The notes: a model not told the origin generated them from the letters alone. A DNA stretch of 64,000 nucleotides from Neoroseomonas oryzicola (GCF_012163135.1 NZ_JAAVUP010000002.1:976793-1040792); one strand, 5' to 3'; counted from the first letter of the stretch, positions 52,696 through 61,738 are shown. Made by a program: numbers and translations.

Positions 52696-53196
52696 ATGGA
52701 GGGGACGCGCGGCGACAAGATCCGCGATCAGTCGGCAGAGCCCTTGTTTGGCAACGAGAGGCCGAAGAGTGCCGCGGTCATCACCGATCGTCTGATGGCA
52801 GAATTCACAACCGATGCCGCGGGCGGCATCCGGACCACCGAGCGCCGGCTTCGCAACATCGTCGCGCAGGCCGTGGAACTTGGAGCGATGCAACGCGCCG
52901 CTGCCATCGCGGGAGCGAATGCGCAGCGGACGCGGCAGGTCGAAACGGCGTGGCCATCGCCTCGGCGGCGAGAAGGGTTGCGTCGGCTCTACGTCGCTGC
53001 GGCGTGCGCCTGGGCGGTCGTTCTTCTCGTGATCGTCTTGGAAATCGCGACCAGCAATCAATCCGTCACGGCTGGCCAAGCGGCCGGAATGTGGCTGCTT
53101 GGATTTGGGGTTCCGGCTCTTGCCGTATTCGCCGGCTACAGGGCGGTCGCATGGATTGCGCGAGGCTTCCAGGATGGGCCAGCGGATCCGAAATAG
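52696..53196 (+). CDS. two-segment membrane protein of the island
   Basis: A 166-residue protein. A charged N-terminal half of ~100 residues is followed by two membrane segments ('LYVAAACAWAVVLLVIVLEI' and 'GMWLLGFGVPALAVFAGY') and a short tail. GGAGG stands 8 bases before 52696; an ATG at 52678 is a weaker alternative. Not recognised. It could be a holin-like, exclusion or abortive-infection protein, but nothing specific shows this. Confidence 0.65.
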   Translation: MEGTRGDKIRDQSAEPLFGNERPKSAAVITDRLMAEFTTDAAGGIRTTERRLRNIVAQAVELGAMQRAAAIAGANAQRTRQVETAWPSPRRREGLRRLYVAAACAWAVVLLVIVLEIATSNQSVTAGQAAGMWLLGFGVPALAVFAGYRAVAWIARGFQDGPADPK

Positions 53197-53222
53197 CGGC
53201 GGCACGCGGCCCTTCGCCCAGG

Positions 53223-54536
53223 CTAGGCGGCCGGCGTCTCGTCCAAGGCGCGCCTGCGACGCTCGCCGGCCTTCACTACGCTCGCCGGCTTCTTCGCGCA
53301 GAAGGCGGCCCAATCCTCCATCAGCTTCCGGCGCTTCGTGAAGAGATCGCCGCGCGCATAGGCCTGTTCCACCTTGTCGCCGGTCCGGTGGGCGAGGGCG
53401 GCTTCAACAACTTCGCGGGCATGGGCGGTCGTCTCGCCCGCCCAATCGCGGAAGGCGGAGCGAAAGCCATGCACGGTCAGGTGGCCGTTATCCATGCGCC
53501 GGAGGACCATCGTCATCGCCATGACCGACAGGGGGCGGCCCTTCCGCTGACCGGGAAACACCAGCGCATCGGCGCTGTCGTCTTCCCGCAGCTTCGCCAT
53601 GCGCTCGATGATGACCAGGGCAGGGGCTGATAACGGGACACGATGCTCCTTCCCGGCCTTCATCCGGTCAGCCGGCACCGTCCAGACCTGGGCAGCAAGG
53701 TCGACCTCGGCCCATCGGGCGCCGAGGACTTCGCCTGACCGCGCCGCCGTCAGGATGCAGAAGGCGAGGGCATCCGCGGAAACCCCCTCGCGCGCCGCCA
53801 GCGCGGCCGTGAATGCGCCGACTTCCTGCCAGGGCAGGGCGGCATGGTGCTTCACGGCGCGCACCTTCGTCCGGCGCGGGAACACCTTGTCGAGATGGCC
53901 GCGCCAACGGGCCGGGTTTGCGGCCTCGCGCCAGCCATGCACCGTGGCGAAGTCGAGCACCGCTTCAATGCGGCCGCGGAGGCGCGTAGCCGTCTCCGGC
54001 TTCGTCTCCCACAGCGGCCGCAGAGCGGCTGTGACATGCGCCGTCTCGATGTCCGCAACCGGCATGTCGCCCATGTGCGGGCCGGCATACTCCTTGAGCG
54101 TCATCTTCCATTGCGCCCGGTGCTTCGGGTTCCGCCAGCCGGCCGCATGGGCCGAGAGGTAGAGCGCGGCCACGTCATCGAAGGTCTTGGCGCGCGCCTG
54201 CGCGGCCTGCGCTGCGGCCTTGGCGGCTGCCTCGATGCCGGCGCGGTGCTTCAAGGGGTCGGATCCTGACCGCGCCAGCTTCAAGCCCTCGGCGGCGCGC
54301 TCGCGGGCTTCCGCGAGGCTGACGGCACCCGGCCCAACGGCGCCGCCAAGGCCCATGTCGCGGCGCCTTCCGGCCAGCATGAAGCGGAACACCCAATAGG
54401 CGCGGCCGCCCTTGGTCTCGAGGAAGAGCCCGTCGCCGTCCCAATGCCTGGCTGCTTTGCCGGACGCCTTGGAAGCGGCCAGCGCCTTCGCCGCCGTGAG
54501 GTTCTTCACCGCTACCGCCGTTAGATTTCCGGCCAT
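53223..54536 (-). CDS. int: P4-type tyrosine recombinase integrase
   Basis: A 437-residue integrase. The N-terminal DUF4102 domain ('LTAVAVKNLTAAKAL..ARHWDGDGLFLETK') is followed by a SAM-like core-binding domain and the catalytic domain: Arg in 'TAARSGEVLGARW', 'HGFRSAFRDW' (His/Arg), 'ALAHRTGDKVEQAYAR' (His and nucleophile Tyr). P4-type integrases use tRNA 3' ends. It lies next to attR and reads inward. The 26-base arm-type repeat is just upstream of its start. Confidence 0.95.
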   Translation of the reverse strand: MAGNLTAVAVKNLTAAKALAASKASGKAARHWDGDGLFLETKGGRAYWVFRFMLAGRRRDMGLGGAVGPGAVSLAEARERAAEGLKLARSGSDPLKHRAGIEAAAKAAAQAAQARAKTFDDVAALYLSAHAAGWRNPKHRAQWKMTLKEYAGPHMGDMPVADIETAHVTAALRPLWETKPETATRLRGRIEAVLDFATVHGWREAANPARWRGHLDKVFPRRTKVRAVKHHAALPWQEVGAFTAALAAREGVSADALAFCILTAARSGEVLGARWAEVDLAAQVWTVPADRMKAGKEHRVPLSAPALVIIERMAKLREDDSADALVFPGQRKGRPLSVMAMTMVLRRMDNGHLTVHGFRSAFRDWAGETTAHAREVVEAALAHRTGDKVEQAYARGDLFTKRRKLMEDWAAFCAKKPASVVKAGERRRRALDETPAA

Positions 54537-54559
54537 GGGCTCGTCTCCGCGAAACCGCT

Positions 54560-54585
54560 TGCCCCCTCAATTGCCCCCTCAGTCG
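54560..54585 (+). repeat. candidate integrase arm sites, right end
   Basis: Two tandem TGCCCCCTCA units, 25 of 26 bases identical with 40096-40121. A further inverted copy of the core (TGAGGGGGC) is at 54674-54682, between here and attR. Arm-type binding sites near both att sites fit a P4-type integrase. Confidence 0.6.
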
Positions 54586-54700
54586 GGGCCGGATAGGGGC
54601 GTGCTATGGCGGAAAGTAGTGAAGCGAGGCGCAGAAAACGGCAAGCAAAATGCTGCCTTCAGGAACGGCGATGTGAGGGGGCGAAATTGAGTATGGCGGT

Positions 54701-54714
54701 CATCCCCTCCGCCA
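54701..54714 (+). repeat. attR
   Basis: Second copy of CATCCCCTCCGCCA, not part of a tRNA here. It marks the right junction of the island with the chromosome. Confidence 0.85.
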
Positions 54715-54824
54715 CCTCCCCCATGACATGCCCCGGATCGCTGGCGCACCCCCCGTGCGGGCCTTCCGGCCATCCGCTATCGTGAGGTCGGACTCGCCGC
54801 ACCTCATCTGGGCGTGATCATGGA

Positions 54825-55376
54825 ATGACGACGCAGCAGTCAGAGAGCATCCAGCGCAACTTCCTGCTCCTGGTGAACGAGGCGATCAGCGCCATGAAGG
54901 CGCAGGCCGTCGCGAAGGACGGCCTCGTCGAGACCTTCCTGAACGACGGGGAGGCCTTCGTCCTCGTCTACTGCGCCTTTTCCTTCTTCATCGCGGCGGA
55001 CAGCCACCTCGCGCCGCAACTCTCGACGCTCAACGGTACGCTGGCCGCGGAACTCACGCGCACCATCACCTACTATGCGGATCGCGGCCATGTCGGAAAG
55101 CGGCCCTTCACCCAGGACGAGCGCACGAGCTTCGCGCAGGCGATCTACGGTCAGGTCTATGCGGGCATGGCCAGCTACCAGCCGGTGCTGCAGAAGGACA
55201 TCCGTCAGATCGCGCACCGCCAGACGATCATCTTCGCCGAGACGAGCCGGCATTTCCTCTCCCGCTACATCACCGAGCCGCCGGCCCGGGCGCGCGTCTC
55301 CGACCACTTCGCCGCCTATGCCGAGGTGGTCGACCGCGTGATCGACGGCGTGACGCACTGTTTGCGGACGAACTGA
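54825..55376 (+). CDS. unknown protein
   Basis: A 183-residue helical protein ('SIQRNFLLLVNEAISAMKAQ', 'VYCAFSFFIAADSHLAPQL', 'RHFLSRYITEPPARARVSD'). One moderately hydrophobic stretch at ~47-60 is too short to be sure of a membrane segment. It is the first chromosomal gene right of attR and has chromosomal composition. Not recognised. Confidence 0.7.
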   Translation: MTTQQSESIQRNFLLLVNEAISAMKAQAVAKDGLVETFLNDGEAFVLVYCAFSFFIAADSHLAPQLSTLNGTLAAELTRTITYYADRGHVGKRPFTQDERTSFAQAIYGQVYAGMASYQPVLQKDIRQIAHRQTIIFAETSRHFLSRYITEPPARARVSDHFAAYAEVVDRVIDGVTHCLRTN

Positions 55377-55446
55377 CGGGCGCATTTGCCGCCGTGCCGG
55401 CGGCACGGCTAGGCTTCCGCGCAAGACCGGAATGGGAGGGTCGTCC

Positions 55447-57129
55447 ATGGGCACCGCAGCCTTCAAGGAGGCGCGCGACTTCCTCTTCGCGCATCGCGGG
55501 GATTACGAAGGCGCGCATCGCGGCTTCCGCTGGCCGAAGCTCGAGACCTTCAACTACGCGCTCGACTGGTTCGACGCGGAACTCGCGCGCGGGCCGCTGG
55601 GCAATTCCACCGCGCTCAGGATCGTCGGCGACGGGGCAGCGACGCGTAGTTTCGCCCAGCTGTCCGCGGACTCCTCGCGCCTCGCCAACGGGCTGCGCGA
55701 CCTCGGCGTGAAGCGGGGCGACCGCATCCTGATCATGCTCGGCAACACGGTGCCGCTGTGGGAGACGATGCTCGCCGCGATGAAGCTCGGCGCGGTGGTG
55801 ATCCCGGCGACGACGCTGCTGACGCCCGCCGACCTCGCCGACCGCTTCACCCGAGGGCGGGTCCGCCACGTCGTCACCGGATCGGCGGAAGCCGCGAAGT
55901 TCGACGGGCTCGATGCCTCGGTCACGCGCATCGCGGTGGGCGGCGCGCCGGGCTGGACCGACTACGACGCGGTGAAGCAGGGCAGCGCCGCCTTCGCGCC
56001 GGACGGGACGACGCGCGCGACGGACCCGCTGCTGCTGTACTTCACCTCCGGCACCACGGCGAAGCCGAAGCTCGTGCTGCACGACCAGCAATCCTATCCG
56101 GTCGGGCACCTGGTCACGATGTACTGGCTGGGCCTGCAGCCGGGGGACGTGCACCTCAACATCTCCTCGCCGGGCTGGGCGAAGCACGCCTGGTCCTGCT
56201 TCTTCGCGCCCTGGAACGCGGGGGCGGCGGTCTTCGTGAACAACCAGCCGCGCTTCGACGCGCGCGGCACGCTGGAAGCGATCGCCGCGGAGGGCGTGCA
56301 GACCTTCTGCGCCCCGCCCACCGTCTGGCGCATGCTAGTCCAGCAGGACATGGCGCCCTTCCGGGGGCAGCTGCGCGAGGTCTGCTCGGCCGGCGAACCG
56401 CTGAACCCCGAGGTGATCGAGCATGTCCGCAAGGTCTGGGGCATGACGATCCGCGAGGGCTACGGCCAGACCGAGACGACGCTGCAGATAGGCTTCTTCC
56501 CCGGCCAGACGGTCGAACCCGGGGCGATGGGCCATGAATCGCCCGGCTACCGCATCCGCCTGCTCGACCCCGAGGACCGCGAGGTGGAGGAGGGCGAGGT
56601 CTCGATCCTGCTCGACAATCCGCCGGTCGGGCTGATGCGCGGCTACCAGCAGGATGACGGGACGCTGGCGCCGCTGGGGCAGGGGGCCTATCGCACCGGC
56701 GACGTCGCGACGAAGGACGCCGAGGGCCGCTTCACCTATGTCGGCCGTGCCGACGACGTGTTCAAAGCCTCCGACTACCGCATCTCCCCCTTCGAACTGG
56801 AAAGCGTGCTGGTCGAGCACGAGGCGGTGGCCGAGGCGGCGGTGGTGCCCGCGCCGGATGCCGTACGCCTCGCCGTGCCCAAGGCCTTCATCGTGCTGGC
56901 TCAGGGCGCCGATCCGGGGCGGGAGACCATCGCCTCGATCTTCCGGCACCTGCGCGAGCGCCTCGCCCCCTACAGGCGGGTGCGCCGGATCGAGATCTAC
57001 GACCTGCCCAAGACCATCTCCGGCAAGATCCGCCGGGTCGAGCTGCGCCAGGCCGAGCAGCGGCATTTCCGCGAAGGCACCCGGTCCCCCGGCGAGTTCC
57101 GGGAGGAGGATTTCCCCGAACTGCGCTGA
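55447..57129 (+). CDS. AMP-forming acyl-CoA synthetase
   Basis: A 560-residue ANL-superfamily adenylating enzyme. P-loop 'YFTSGTTAKPK', 'GYGQTETT', 'YRTGDVA' with the adenine-binding aspartate, hinge 'YVGRADDVFKASDYRISPFELE', and the catalytic lysine in 'PKTISGKIRR'. The sequence is close in style to medium-chain and aryl acyl-CoA ligases. GGGAGGG precedes 55447; ATG 55432 is an alternative. The acid substrate is unknown. Confidence 0.9.
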   Translation: MGTAAFKEARDFLFAHRGDYEGAHRGFRWPKLETFNYALDWFDAELARGPLGNSTALRIVGDGAATRSFAQLSADSSRLANGLRDLGVKRGDRILIMLGNTVPLWETMLAAMKLGAVVIPATTLLTPADLADRFTRGRVRHVVTGSAEAAKFDGLDASVTRIAVGGAPGWTDYDAVKQGSAAFAPDGTTRATDPLLLYFTSGTTAKPKLVLHDQQSYPVGHLVTMYWLGLQPGDVHLNISSPGWAKHAWSCFFAPWNAGAAVFVNNQPRFDARGTLEAIAAEGVQTFCAPPTVWRMLVQQDMAPFRGQLREVCSAGEPLNPEVIEHVRKVWGMTIREGYGQTETTLQIGFFPGQTVEPGAMGHESPGYRIRLLDPEDREVEEGEVSILLDNPPVGLMRGYQQDDGTLAPLGQGAYRTGDVATKDAEGRFTYVGRADDVFKASDYRISPFELESVLVEHEAVAEAAVVPAPDAVRLAVPKAFIVLAQGADPGRETIASIFRHLRERLAPYRRVRRIEIYDLPKTISGKIRRVELRQAEQRHFREGTRSPGEFREEDFPELR

Positions 57130-57155
57130 CCGGCGCGGTTAATCTGGCGCGCCGG
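57130..57155. terminator. GC hairpin after the acyl-CoA synthetase
   Basis: CCGGCGCG and CGCGCCGG form a perfect 8-bp stem around a 10-base loop, starting at the base after the synthetase stop. It also spans the stop of the convergent small ORF, so it may serve both directions. Confidence 0.6.
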
Positions 57156-57396
57156 CCGCCGCGGCCAGCGCCTCGGCGATCATGGTCATCGGCAGGGCAG
57201 GGTGGCGGGCGAGCAGGACGTCCTGCACGACCTGACGCACCTCCTGGGCGGGGCGACCGCGCGCGGCCGCCGCGGCGCCCGCCGCCCGGGCCAGGCGCAA
57301 CGTCGCAACGCCCAGCCACGCCGGCACCGGGGGCGCCAGCGGTCGCTCCACCAGATCGAGGACCATGGCGGCAGAGTGGGCGAAGGTGAAGAACAA
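57139..57396 (-). CDS. small hypothetical protein
   Basis: An 85-residue frame ('VLDLVERPLAPPVPAWLGVA', 'EVRQVVQDVLLARHPALPM') that would start at TTG 57396 or ATG 57366; neither has a clear ribosome site. The sequence looks more protein-like than random shadows, with amphipathic helices. Function unknown and the gene itself uncertain. Confidence 0.4.
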   Translation of the reverse strand: MFFTFAHSAAMVLDLVERPLAPPVPAWLGVATLRLARAAGAAAAARGRPAQEVRQVVQDVLLARHPALPMTMIAEALAAAAGAPD

Positions 57397-57429
57397 ATCA
57401 AGAACATGATCCGGCCGGGCTGCGCGCGG

Positions 57430-58182
57430 TCAGCTGCCCCCGCCATCCACCGCGAAGGCCTGGGCGGTGACCATGGCGCTGTCATCCGCTGCCAGCCACA
57501 GCACCATCCGCGCGATGTCGTCCGGCTGGAGCCGACCTTTCAGGCATTGCTGGGCCTGGCTGCGGGCCTCGGCCTCCGGCGTCACCCACAGCGCGATCTG
57601 GCGTTCGGTGTAGACCCAGCCGGGCACCACCTCGTTTACCCGGATGCGGTCGGGGCCGAGGTCCCGCGCCAGGCCGCGGGTCAGCCCGCGGATCGCGGAT
57701 TTCGCCGTGATGTAGGCGGGCATCCCGCCCTGTCCCTTCACCCAGGAAACCGAGCCGAGGTTCACGATCGACCCGCCTCCGGCGCGGCGCATCATCGGCA
57801 CCACCGCCTGGGCGCAGAAGAACTGGTGGCGCAGGTTGATCGCCATGCGTTCGTCCCAGTAGTCCGGCTCCACGCTCTCGAGGCTGTGGCGGTCGTCCCG
57901 CGCGGCGTTGTTGACCAGCACGGTGATGTCGCCGAGCCGCCGCCCGGCCTCGGCCACCGCTTCGCGCAGGGCGGCGATGTCGCGCAGGTCGCAGGGCAGG
58001 AAGGCCGCGCCGGTGGCGCCCGCCGTCGCCTCGCCCGCCGCGGCGTCGAAGTCGAGGAAGGCGACCCGCGCGCCCTGTTCGGCGAAGCGGCGGACGATCT
58101 GGGCGCCGATGCCGCTCGCGCCCCCGGTGACGAGCACGGCGCGGCCCTCGAGGCTCGGGTACCGGGCGAAGCGGTCGGTCAT
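57430..58182 (-). CDS. SDR family oxidoreductase
   Basis: A 250-residue classical SDR: 'VLVTGGASGIGAQIV', 'VLVNNAARDDRH', serine in 'SIVNLGSVSW', and 'AYITAKSAI' with Tyr and Lys. The C-terminus 'ADDSAMVTAQAFAVDGG' is standard. 'RHQFFCAQAVVPMM' resembles sugar or polyol dehydrogenases. GGAGGA precedes 58182. It is divergent from the hydroxy-acid oxidase gene. Confidence 0.87.
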   Translation of the reverse strand: MTDRFARYPSLEGRAVLVTGGASGIGAQIVRRFAEQGARVAFLDFDAAAGEATAGATGAAFLPCDLRDIAALREAVAEAGRRLGDITVLVNNAARDDRHSLESVEPDYWDERMAINLRHQFFCAQAVVPMMRRAGGGSIVNLGSVSWVKGQGGMPAYITAKSAIRGLTRGLARDLGPDRIRVNEVVPGWVYTERQIALWVTPEAEARSQAQQCLKGRLQPDDIARMVLWLAADDSAMVTAQAFAVDGGGS

Positions 58183-58358
58183 GCGGGTCCTCCCTGTGTG
58201 GCGGGGCGCATCCTCGCAGGGCCGAGGGCAAGCGGACAGGCGGGGGCGCTTCCGGCGCCCGGCGGTCCTGCCCTGCGGGGCGCGCGCGCCTGGGGCTCTG
58301 GCCTCGCCGGGGCTTAGCGGCCAGAATTGGCCGAAATCAGATACCGGGTGACCCGTCC

Positions 58359-59591
58359 ATGACCGCTGAAGGCACCGCGCAATCCCGCGCACCAGCCACG
58401 ACCCAGGCCCTGTCGCAGAAGCGTGCGGCCCCGCCGGTGCCGCCGCGCCTCGCGAAGTTCCTCTCGCTCGCGGATTTCGAACGCGCAGCCGCGCGGCACC
58501 TGCCGAAGATGCTGCATGGCTACCTCGCCGGCGGCGTCGAGACGGACTGGTCGCTCGAGGACAATCGCCGTGCCTTCGCCGAATGGGGCTTCATCCCGCG
58601 CTGCCTGGTCGATGCGCGGGCGCGGCATACGCGCGTCAGCCTGTTCGGCAAGGAATACAGCGCACCCTTCGGCATCCCGCCGATGGGATCCTCCGCGCTG
58701 ATGGCCTATCGCGGCGACCTGGTGCTGACGCAGGCGGCGCGCGCCAAGAACATCCCGATGATCATGTCGGCCTCCTCGCTGATCAAGCTCGAGGAGATCG
58801 CGAAGGCCAACCCGGACGCCTGGTACCAGGCCTACCTGCCGGGCGAGCCGTCCCGCATCGAGCCGCTGGTCGACCGTGTCATCGCAGCAGGGTTCAAGAC
58901 CTTCGTCCTCACGGTGGACGTGCAGGTTTCCTCGAACCGCGAGAACAACATCCGCAACGGCTACACCATCCCGCTGAAGCCGACATTCAAGCTGTTCTGG
59001 CAGGGGGCGACGCACCCCCAATGGGCCTTCGGCACCTGGTTCCGGACGCTGAAGAACCACGGCATGCCGTATTTCGAGAACATGGATGCCGGGCGCGGCC
59101 CGCCCATCCTCTCGCGTGAGCTCGAACGCGCCTTCGGCGCCCGCGACGGGCTGTCCTGGCCGCACCTGGAACTGATCCGCAAGCGCTTCCCCGGCAAGCT
59201 GCTGATCAAGGGCGTGCTGCACCCGGATGACGTGGTGCGCGCGAAGGAGATCGGCGTCGACGGCTTCATGGTGTCGAACCATGGCGGGCGGCAGCTCGAC
59301 GGCGCGGTGTCCGGCCTGCGCATGCTGCCCGAGATCGTGAAGGTCGCCGGCGGCCTGCCGGTCATCTACGACGGCGGCATCCGGCGCGGGACGGACGTGC
59401 TGAAGGCCTATGCGCTCGGGGCGGCCTTCGTCTTCGTCGGCCGGCCGATGCTGTGCGCGGCGGTGGTGCGCGGGCAGCCCGGCGTCGAGCGCGCGATCGA
59501 CCTGCTGCAGGAGGAAGTCCATCGCGACCTGGCGCTGATCGGGGCGAATACGATGGATCAGCTCGGGCCGGAATTCCTGATGCGGGCCTGA
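58359..59591 (+). CDS. FMN-dependent alpha-hydroxy-acid oxidase/dehydrogenase
   Basis: A 410-residue TIM-barrel flavoenzyme of the LldD/glycolate oxidase family. 'GIPPMGSSALMAYRGD' and 'QAYLPGEPSRI' line the FMN site; the catalytic His and substrate Arg lie in 'VSNHGGRQLDG', and 'IYDGGIRRGTDVLKAYALGA' binds phosphate. It oxidises a 2-hydroxy acid to the 2-oxo acid. The physiological substrate, lactate or another acid, cannot be told. Confidence 0.9.
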   Translation: MTAEGTAQSRAPATTQALSQKRAAPPVPPRLAKFLSLADFERAAARHLPKMLHGYLAGGVETDWSLEDNRRAFAEWGFIPRCLVDARARHTRVSLFGKEYSAPFGIPPMGSSALMAYRGDLVLTQAARAKNIPMIMSASSLIKLEEIAKANPDAWYQAYLPGEPSRIEPLVDRVIAAGFKTFVLTVDVQVSSNRENNIRNGYTIPLKPTFKLFWQGATHPQWAFGTWFRTLKNHGMPYFENMDAGRGPPILSRELERAFGARDGLSWPHLELIRKRFPGKLLIKGVLHPDDVVRAKEIGVDGFMVSNHGGRQLDGAVSGLRMLPEIVKVAGGLPVIYDGGIRRGTDVLKAYALGAAFVFVGRPMLCAAVVRGQPGVERAIDLLQEEVHRDLALIGANTMDQLGPEFLMRA

Positions 59592-59594
59592 GGG

Positions 59595-59632
59595 CCCGCG
59601 CCGCGCCGGATCACCCGAACCGGCGCGGCGGG
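59595..59632. terminator. bidirectional GC hairpin
   Basis: CCGCGCCGG (59601-59609) and CCGGCGCGG (59620-59628) pair perfectly and extend outward with a small bulge. It lies between the convergent oxidase and monooxygenase stops, the latter in the loop. Confidence 0.6.
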
Positions 59633-60939
59633 CGCTTCAGCCCCAGGTTCTCCCGCAGCGTCCGCCCCTCATACTCCCGCCGGAACAGCCCGCGGCGCTG
59701 CAGTTCCGGCACCACCAGGCGGGTGAAGCGCTCGAGGCCTGTCGGCACCACCGGGGCGGCGATCATGAAGCCGTCGCAGCCCTTGCCGCGGTACCATTCC
59801 TCCATCACGTCGGCGACCTGCTGCGCGTCGCCCTTGAACATGTTGCCGGCCATCTGCGGCAGGATGCGCCGGTAGGTCTGGCGCACCGTCAGCCCCTGTT
59901 CCTTCGCCACCTTCACGATGGCGCGGCCGATGCCGGTATGGCCGACATGCTCCTCCTCGAAGTCGGGCATGGGGCCATCGAGCGGATAGTCCTTCATGCT
60001 CCGCCCGACCATCTTCGACAGGTAATCCACCCCAACCGGCGGCGGCACCAGGTCGTCGAGTTCGCCGGCGATGTCCTCGGCCTGCTGCGCCGTCTCGCCG
60101 ACGATGATGGTCACACCACTCAGGATCTTGAGGTCGTCCGGGCCACGGCCGTACTTCGCAAGCCGCCCCTTGAAGTCGGCATAGAGCGCCTGCGCGGCGG
60201 GCAGCGTCGCCTCGATCGCGAAGATGCAGTCGGCGTGGCGGGCGGACAGGTCGCGCCCGGCCTCGGACTGGCCTGCCGAGAAGACCACCGGGTATCCCTG
60301 CGGCGGCCGCGGCGCGTTGAGCGGCCCCGCGACCTGGAAGTGCTTGCCCTTGTGGTTCAGCACATGGACCTTCGCGGGGTCGAGGAAGCGACCGGACGCC
60401 TTGTCCTGCGGGAAGGCGTCGTCGGCCCAGGAATCCCACAACCCCTTCACCACGTCGGCAAATTCGTTGGCGCGTTCGTAGCGCTGGTCGCGCGCGACGT
60501 GCTCCGCATGGCTGAAGTTCAGCGCGTCGCCGGGATTGGAGGTGGTGACCAGGTTCCACCCCGCGCGCCCGCCGCTGATGTGGTCGAGCGAGGCGAAGCG
60601 GCGCGCGACATGGAAGGGCTCGTCATAGGTCGTCGTCGTCGTGGCGACGAGGCCGATGTGCCGCGTCGCCATCGCGAGTGCGGAGAGCAGCGTGACGGGT
60701 TCGAAGACGCCGGGCCGGTCCGAGGGCGAGGTCGCGGCGAAGAGATCCGGCTTGTCCATCTGCCGCACGCCGTTGCCGTCGGCGAGGAAGAGCAGGTCGA
60801 ATTTCCCGGCCTCGGCGATCTGCGCGAGCCGCACCGCATTGGCGATGTTCGCCGCCGGCCGGTCCCAGGCATCCGGGTGGCGCCATTCACCGACATGGCT
60901 GCCCTGGGCATTGGCGTTGGCGGCGAGGATCATCGGCAT
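59611..60939 (-). CDS. LLM-class flavin-dependent monooxygenase (NtaA/SnaA/DszA-like)
   Basis: A 442-residue FMNH2-dependent monooxygenase: 'MILAANANAQGSHVGEWRHP', 'LLFLADGNGV', 'TTTTYDEPFHVARRFASLDH' and 'SGGRAGWNLVTT', the standard signatures of the nitrilotriacetate/dibenzothiophene-sulfone branch. It needs a separate flavin reductase, which is not next to it. It is divergent from the GntR regulator, and a TTGAATTCAA site lies between them, so it is probably a target. A longer open frame upstream was rejected as antisense shadow. Confidence 0.92.
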   Translation of the reverse strand: MPMILAANANAQGSHVGEWRHPDAWDRPAANIANAVRLAQIAEAGKFDLLFLADGNGVRQMDKPDLFAATSPSDRPGVFEPVTLLSALAMATRHIGLVATTTTTYDEPFHVARRFASLDHISGGRAGWNLVTTSNPGDALNFSHAEHVARDQRYERANEFADVVKGLWDSWADDAFPQDKASGRFLDPAKVHVLNHKGKHFQVAGPLNAPRPPQGYPVVFSAGQSEAGRDLSARHADCIFAIEATLPAAQALYADFKGRLAKYGRGPDDLKILSGVTIIVGETAQQAEDIAGELDDLVPPPVGVDYLSKMVGRSMKDYPLDGPMPDFEEEHVGHTGIGRAIVKVAKEQGLTVRQTYRRILPQMAGNMFKGDAQQVADVMEEWYRGKGCDGFMIAAPVVPTGLERFTRLVVPELQRRGLFRREYEGRTLRENLGLKRPPRRFG

Positions 60940-61003
60940 GCGGGGGCTCCGGTCGCGGTGTCGGGCCAGAGGCTGCTTGCATCGCGCGAGGCTGTCCAGC
61001 ATT

Positions 61004-61013
61004 TTGAATTCAA
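61004..61013. promoter_or_regulatory. probable GntR operator 1
   Basis: The palindrome TTGAATTCAA, within the A/T-rich ATTTTGAATTCAATTTT, lies 7 bases before the regulator start and 65 bases before the divergent monooxygenase start. The identical palindrome recurs right after the regulator gene. Confidence 0.65.
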
Positions 61014-61020
61014 TTTTGCC

Positions 61021-61722
61021 ATGACCCGTGCCCCTTATCTCCGCCTTCCGAAACCGCGCCCCGGCGCGCAGGACGCGCATGAAAGCCTGCCGGCCTTCGT
61101 CGCCGAGCGGCTGCGCGAGGCGATCCTCGCCGGCACCATCCCGCCGGGCGCGCTGCTGCGGCAGGAGGATGTCGCCGGCCGCCTCGGCGTCAGCCGCCCG
61201 CCGGTGCGCGAGGCGCTGAAGCAGCTCGAGACCGAGGGCCTGGCGCAGTACCGCCCGCGCCGCGGCTACGTCGTCGCCGCCCTCGACCCGGCCGACATCG
61301 CCGAGATCTTCGAGATCCGCGCCCTGTTCGAGGAACGGATCGGGCAGGCCGCCGCCCTGCATCGCACCGAGGAGGATCTCGTGGCGCTTGACGCCGAGAT
61401 CCTCGCCATGGAGGCGCTGCCCGCCGGCACGCCGGAAGGCGGGCGCGCCTTCGGCCTGCACAATCGCCGCTTCCACGACCGCATCCGCGCGGCGAGCGGG
61501 ATGCGGGTGATGGGCGAACTGCTCGGCGTGCTGGCGAACCGGGTGGAGCGCTACATCCGCCTCGGCGGCCGCCTTGCCAACAGCCGGGAGCAGGTGAACC
61601 GGGAACACCGGGACATCCTCGCCGCCCTGCGCGACGGCGACGGCCAGCGGCTCGGCCTGTTGTTGCGGCTGCATGTGCACGATGCGGGGGCAAGGCTCCT
61701 GCGCTCGCTGAAGGAGCGCTGA
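61021..61722 (+). CDS. GntR/FCD transcriptional regulator
   Basis: A 233-residue regulator. The winged helix covers ~25-90 ('LREAILAGTIPPGALLRQEDVAGRLGVSRPPVREALKQLE'), and the FCD ligand domain follows ('EIRALFEERIGQAAA', 'HNRRFHDRI', 'EHRDILAALRDGD') with metal-binding histidines. No Shine-Dalgarno is visible; the operator palindrome occupies that place, so repressor binding could also block its own expression. Likely controls the monooxygenase and TctC genes beside it. Confidence 0.9.
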   Translation: MTRAPYLRLPKPRPGAQDAHESLPAFVAERLREAILAGTIPPGALLRQEDVAGRLGVSRPPVREALKQLETEGLAQYRPRRGYVVAALDPADIAEIFEIRALFEERIGQAAALHRTEEDLVALDAEILAMEALPAGTPEGGRAFGLHNRRFHDRIRAASGMRVMGELLGVLANRVERYIRLGGRLANSREQVNREHRDILAALRDGDGQRLGLLLRLHVHDAGARLLRSLKER

Positions 61723-61738
61723 GAAGGGCGGTTGCAAA

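Larger units (their letters stand above)
40040..54714. mobile_element. tRNA-Ser-integrated phage-satellite-like genomic island
   Basis: A 14.7 kb insertion defined by a 14-bp direct repeat (CATCCCCTCCGCCA): the 3' end of tRNA-Ser at 40040-40053 and a copy at 54701-54714. A P4-type integrase gene lies at the right end reading inwards. The right half encodes a DNA-binding protein of AlpA size, a gp14-like virion protein, a RepA-like ATPase, an iteron/hairpin origin candidate and a small terminase subunit, but no capsid, portal, tail or large terminase. The left half is lower in GC and carries nuclease/ATPase cargo. This is the composition of a phage satellite with defence cargo (inference). Confidence 0.82.

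Noticed and set aside
40040..54714. Complete prophage
   Set aside because: No capsid, portal, protease, tail, large terminase or lysis cassette can be found among the genes of the interval.
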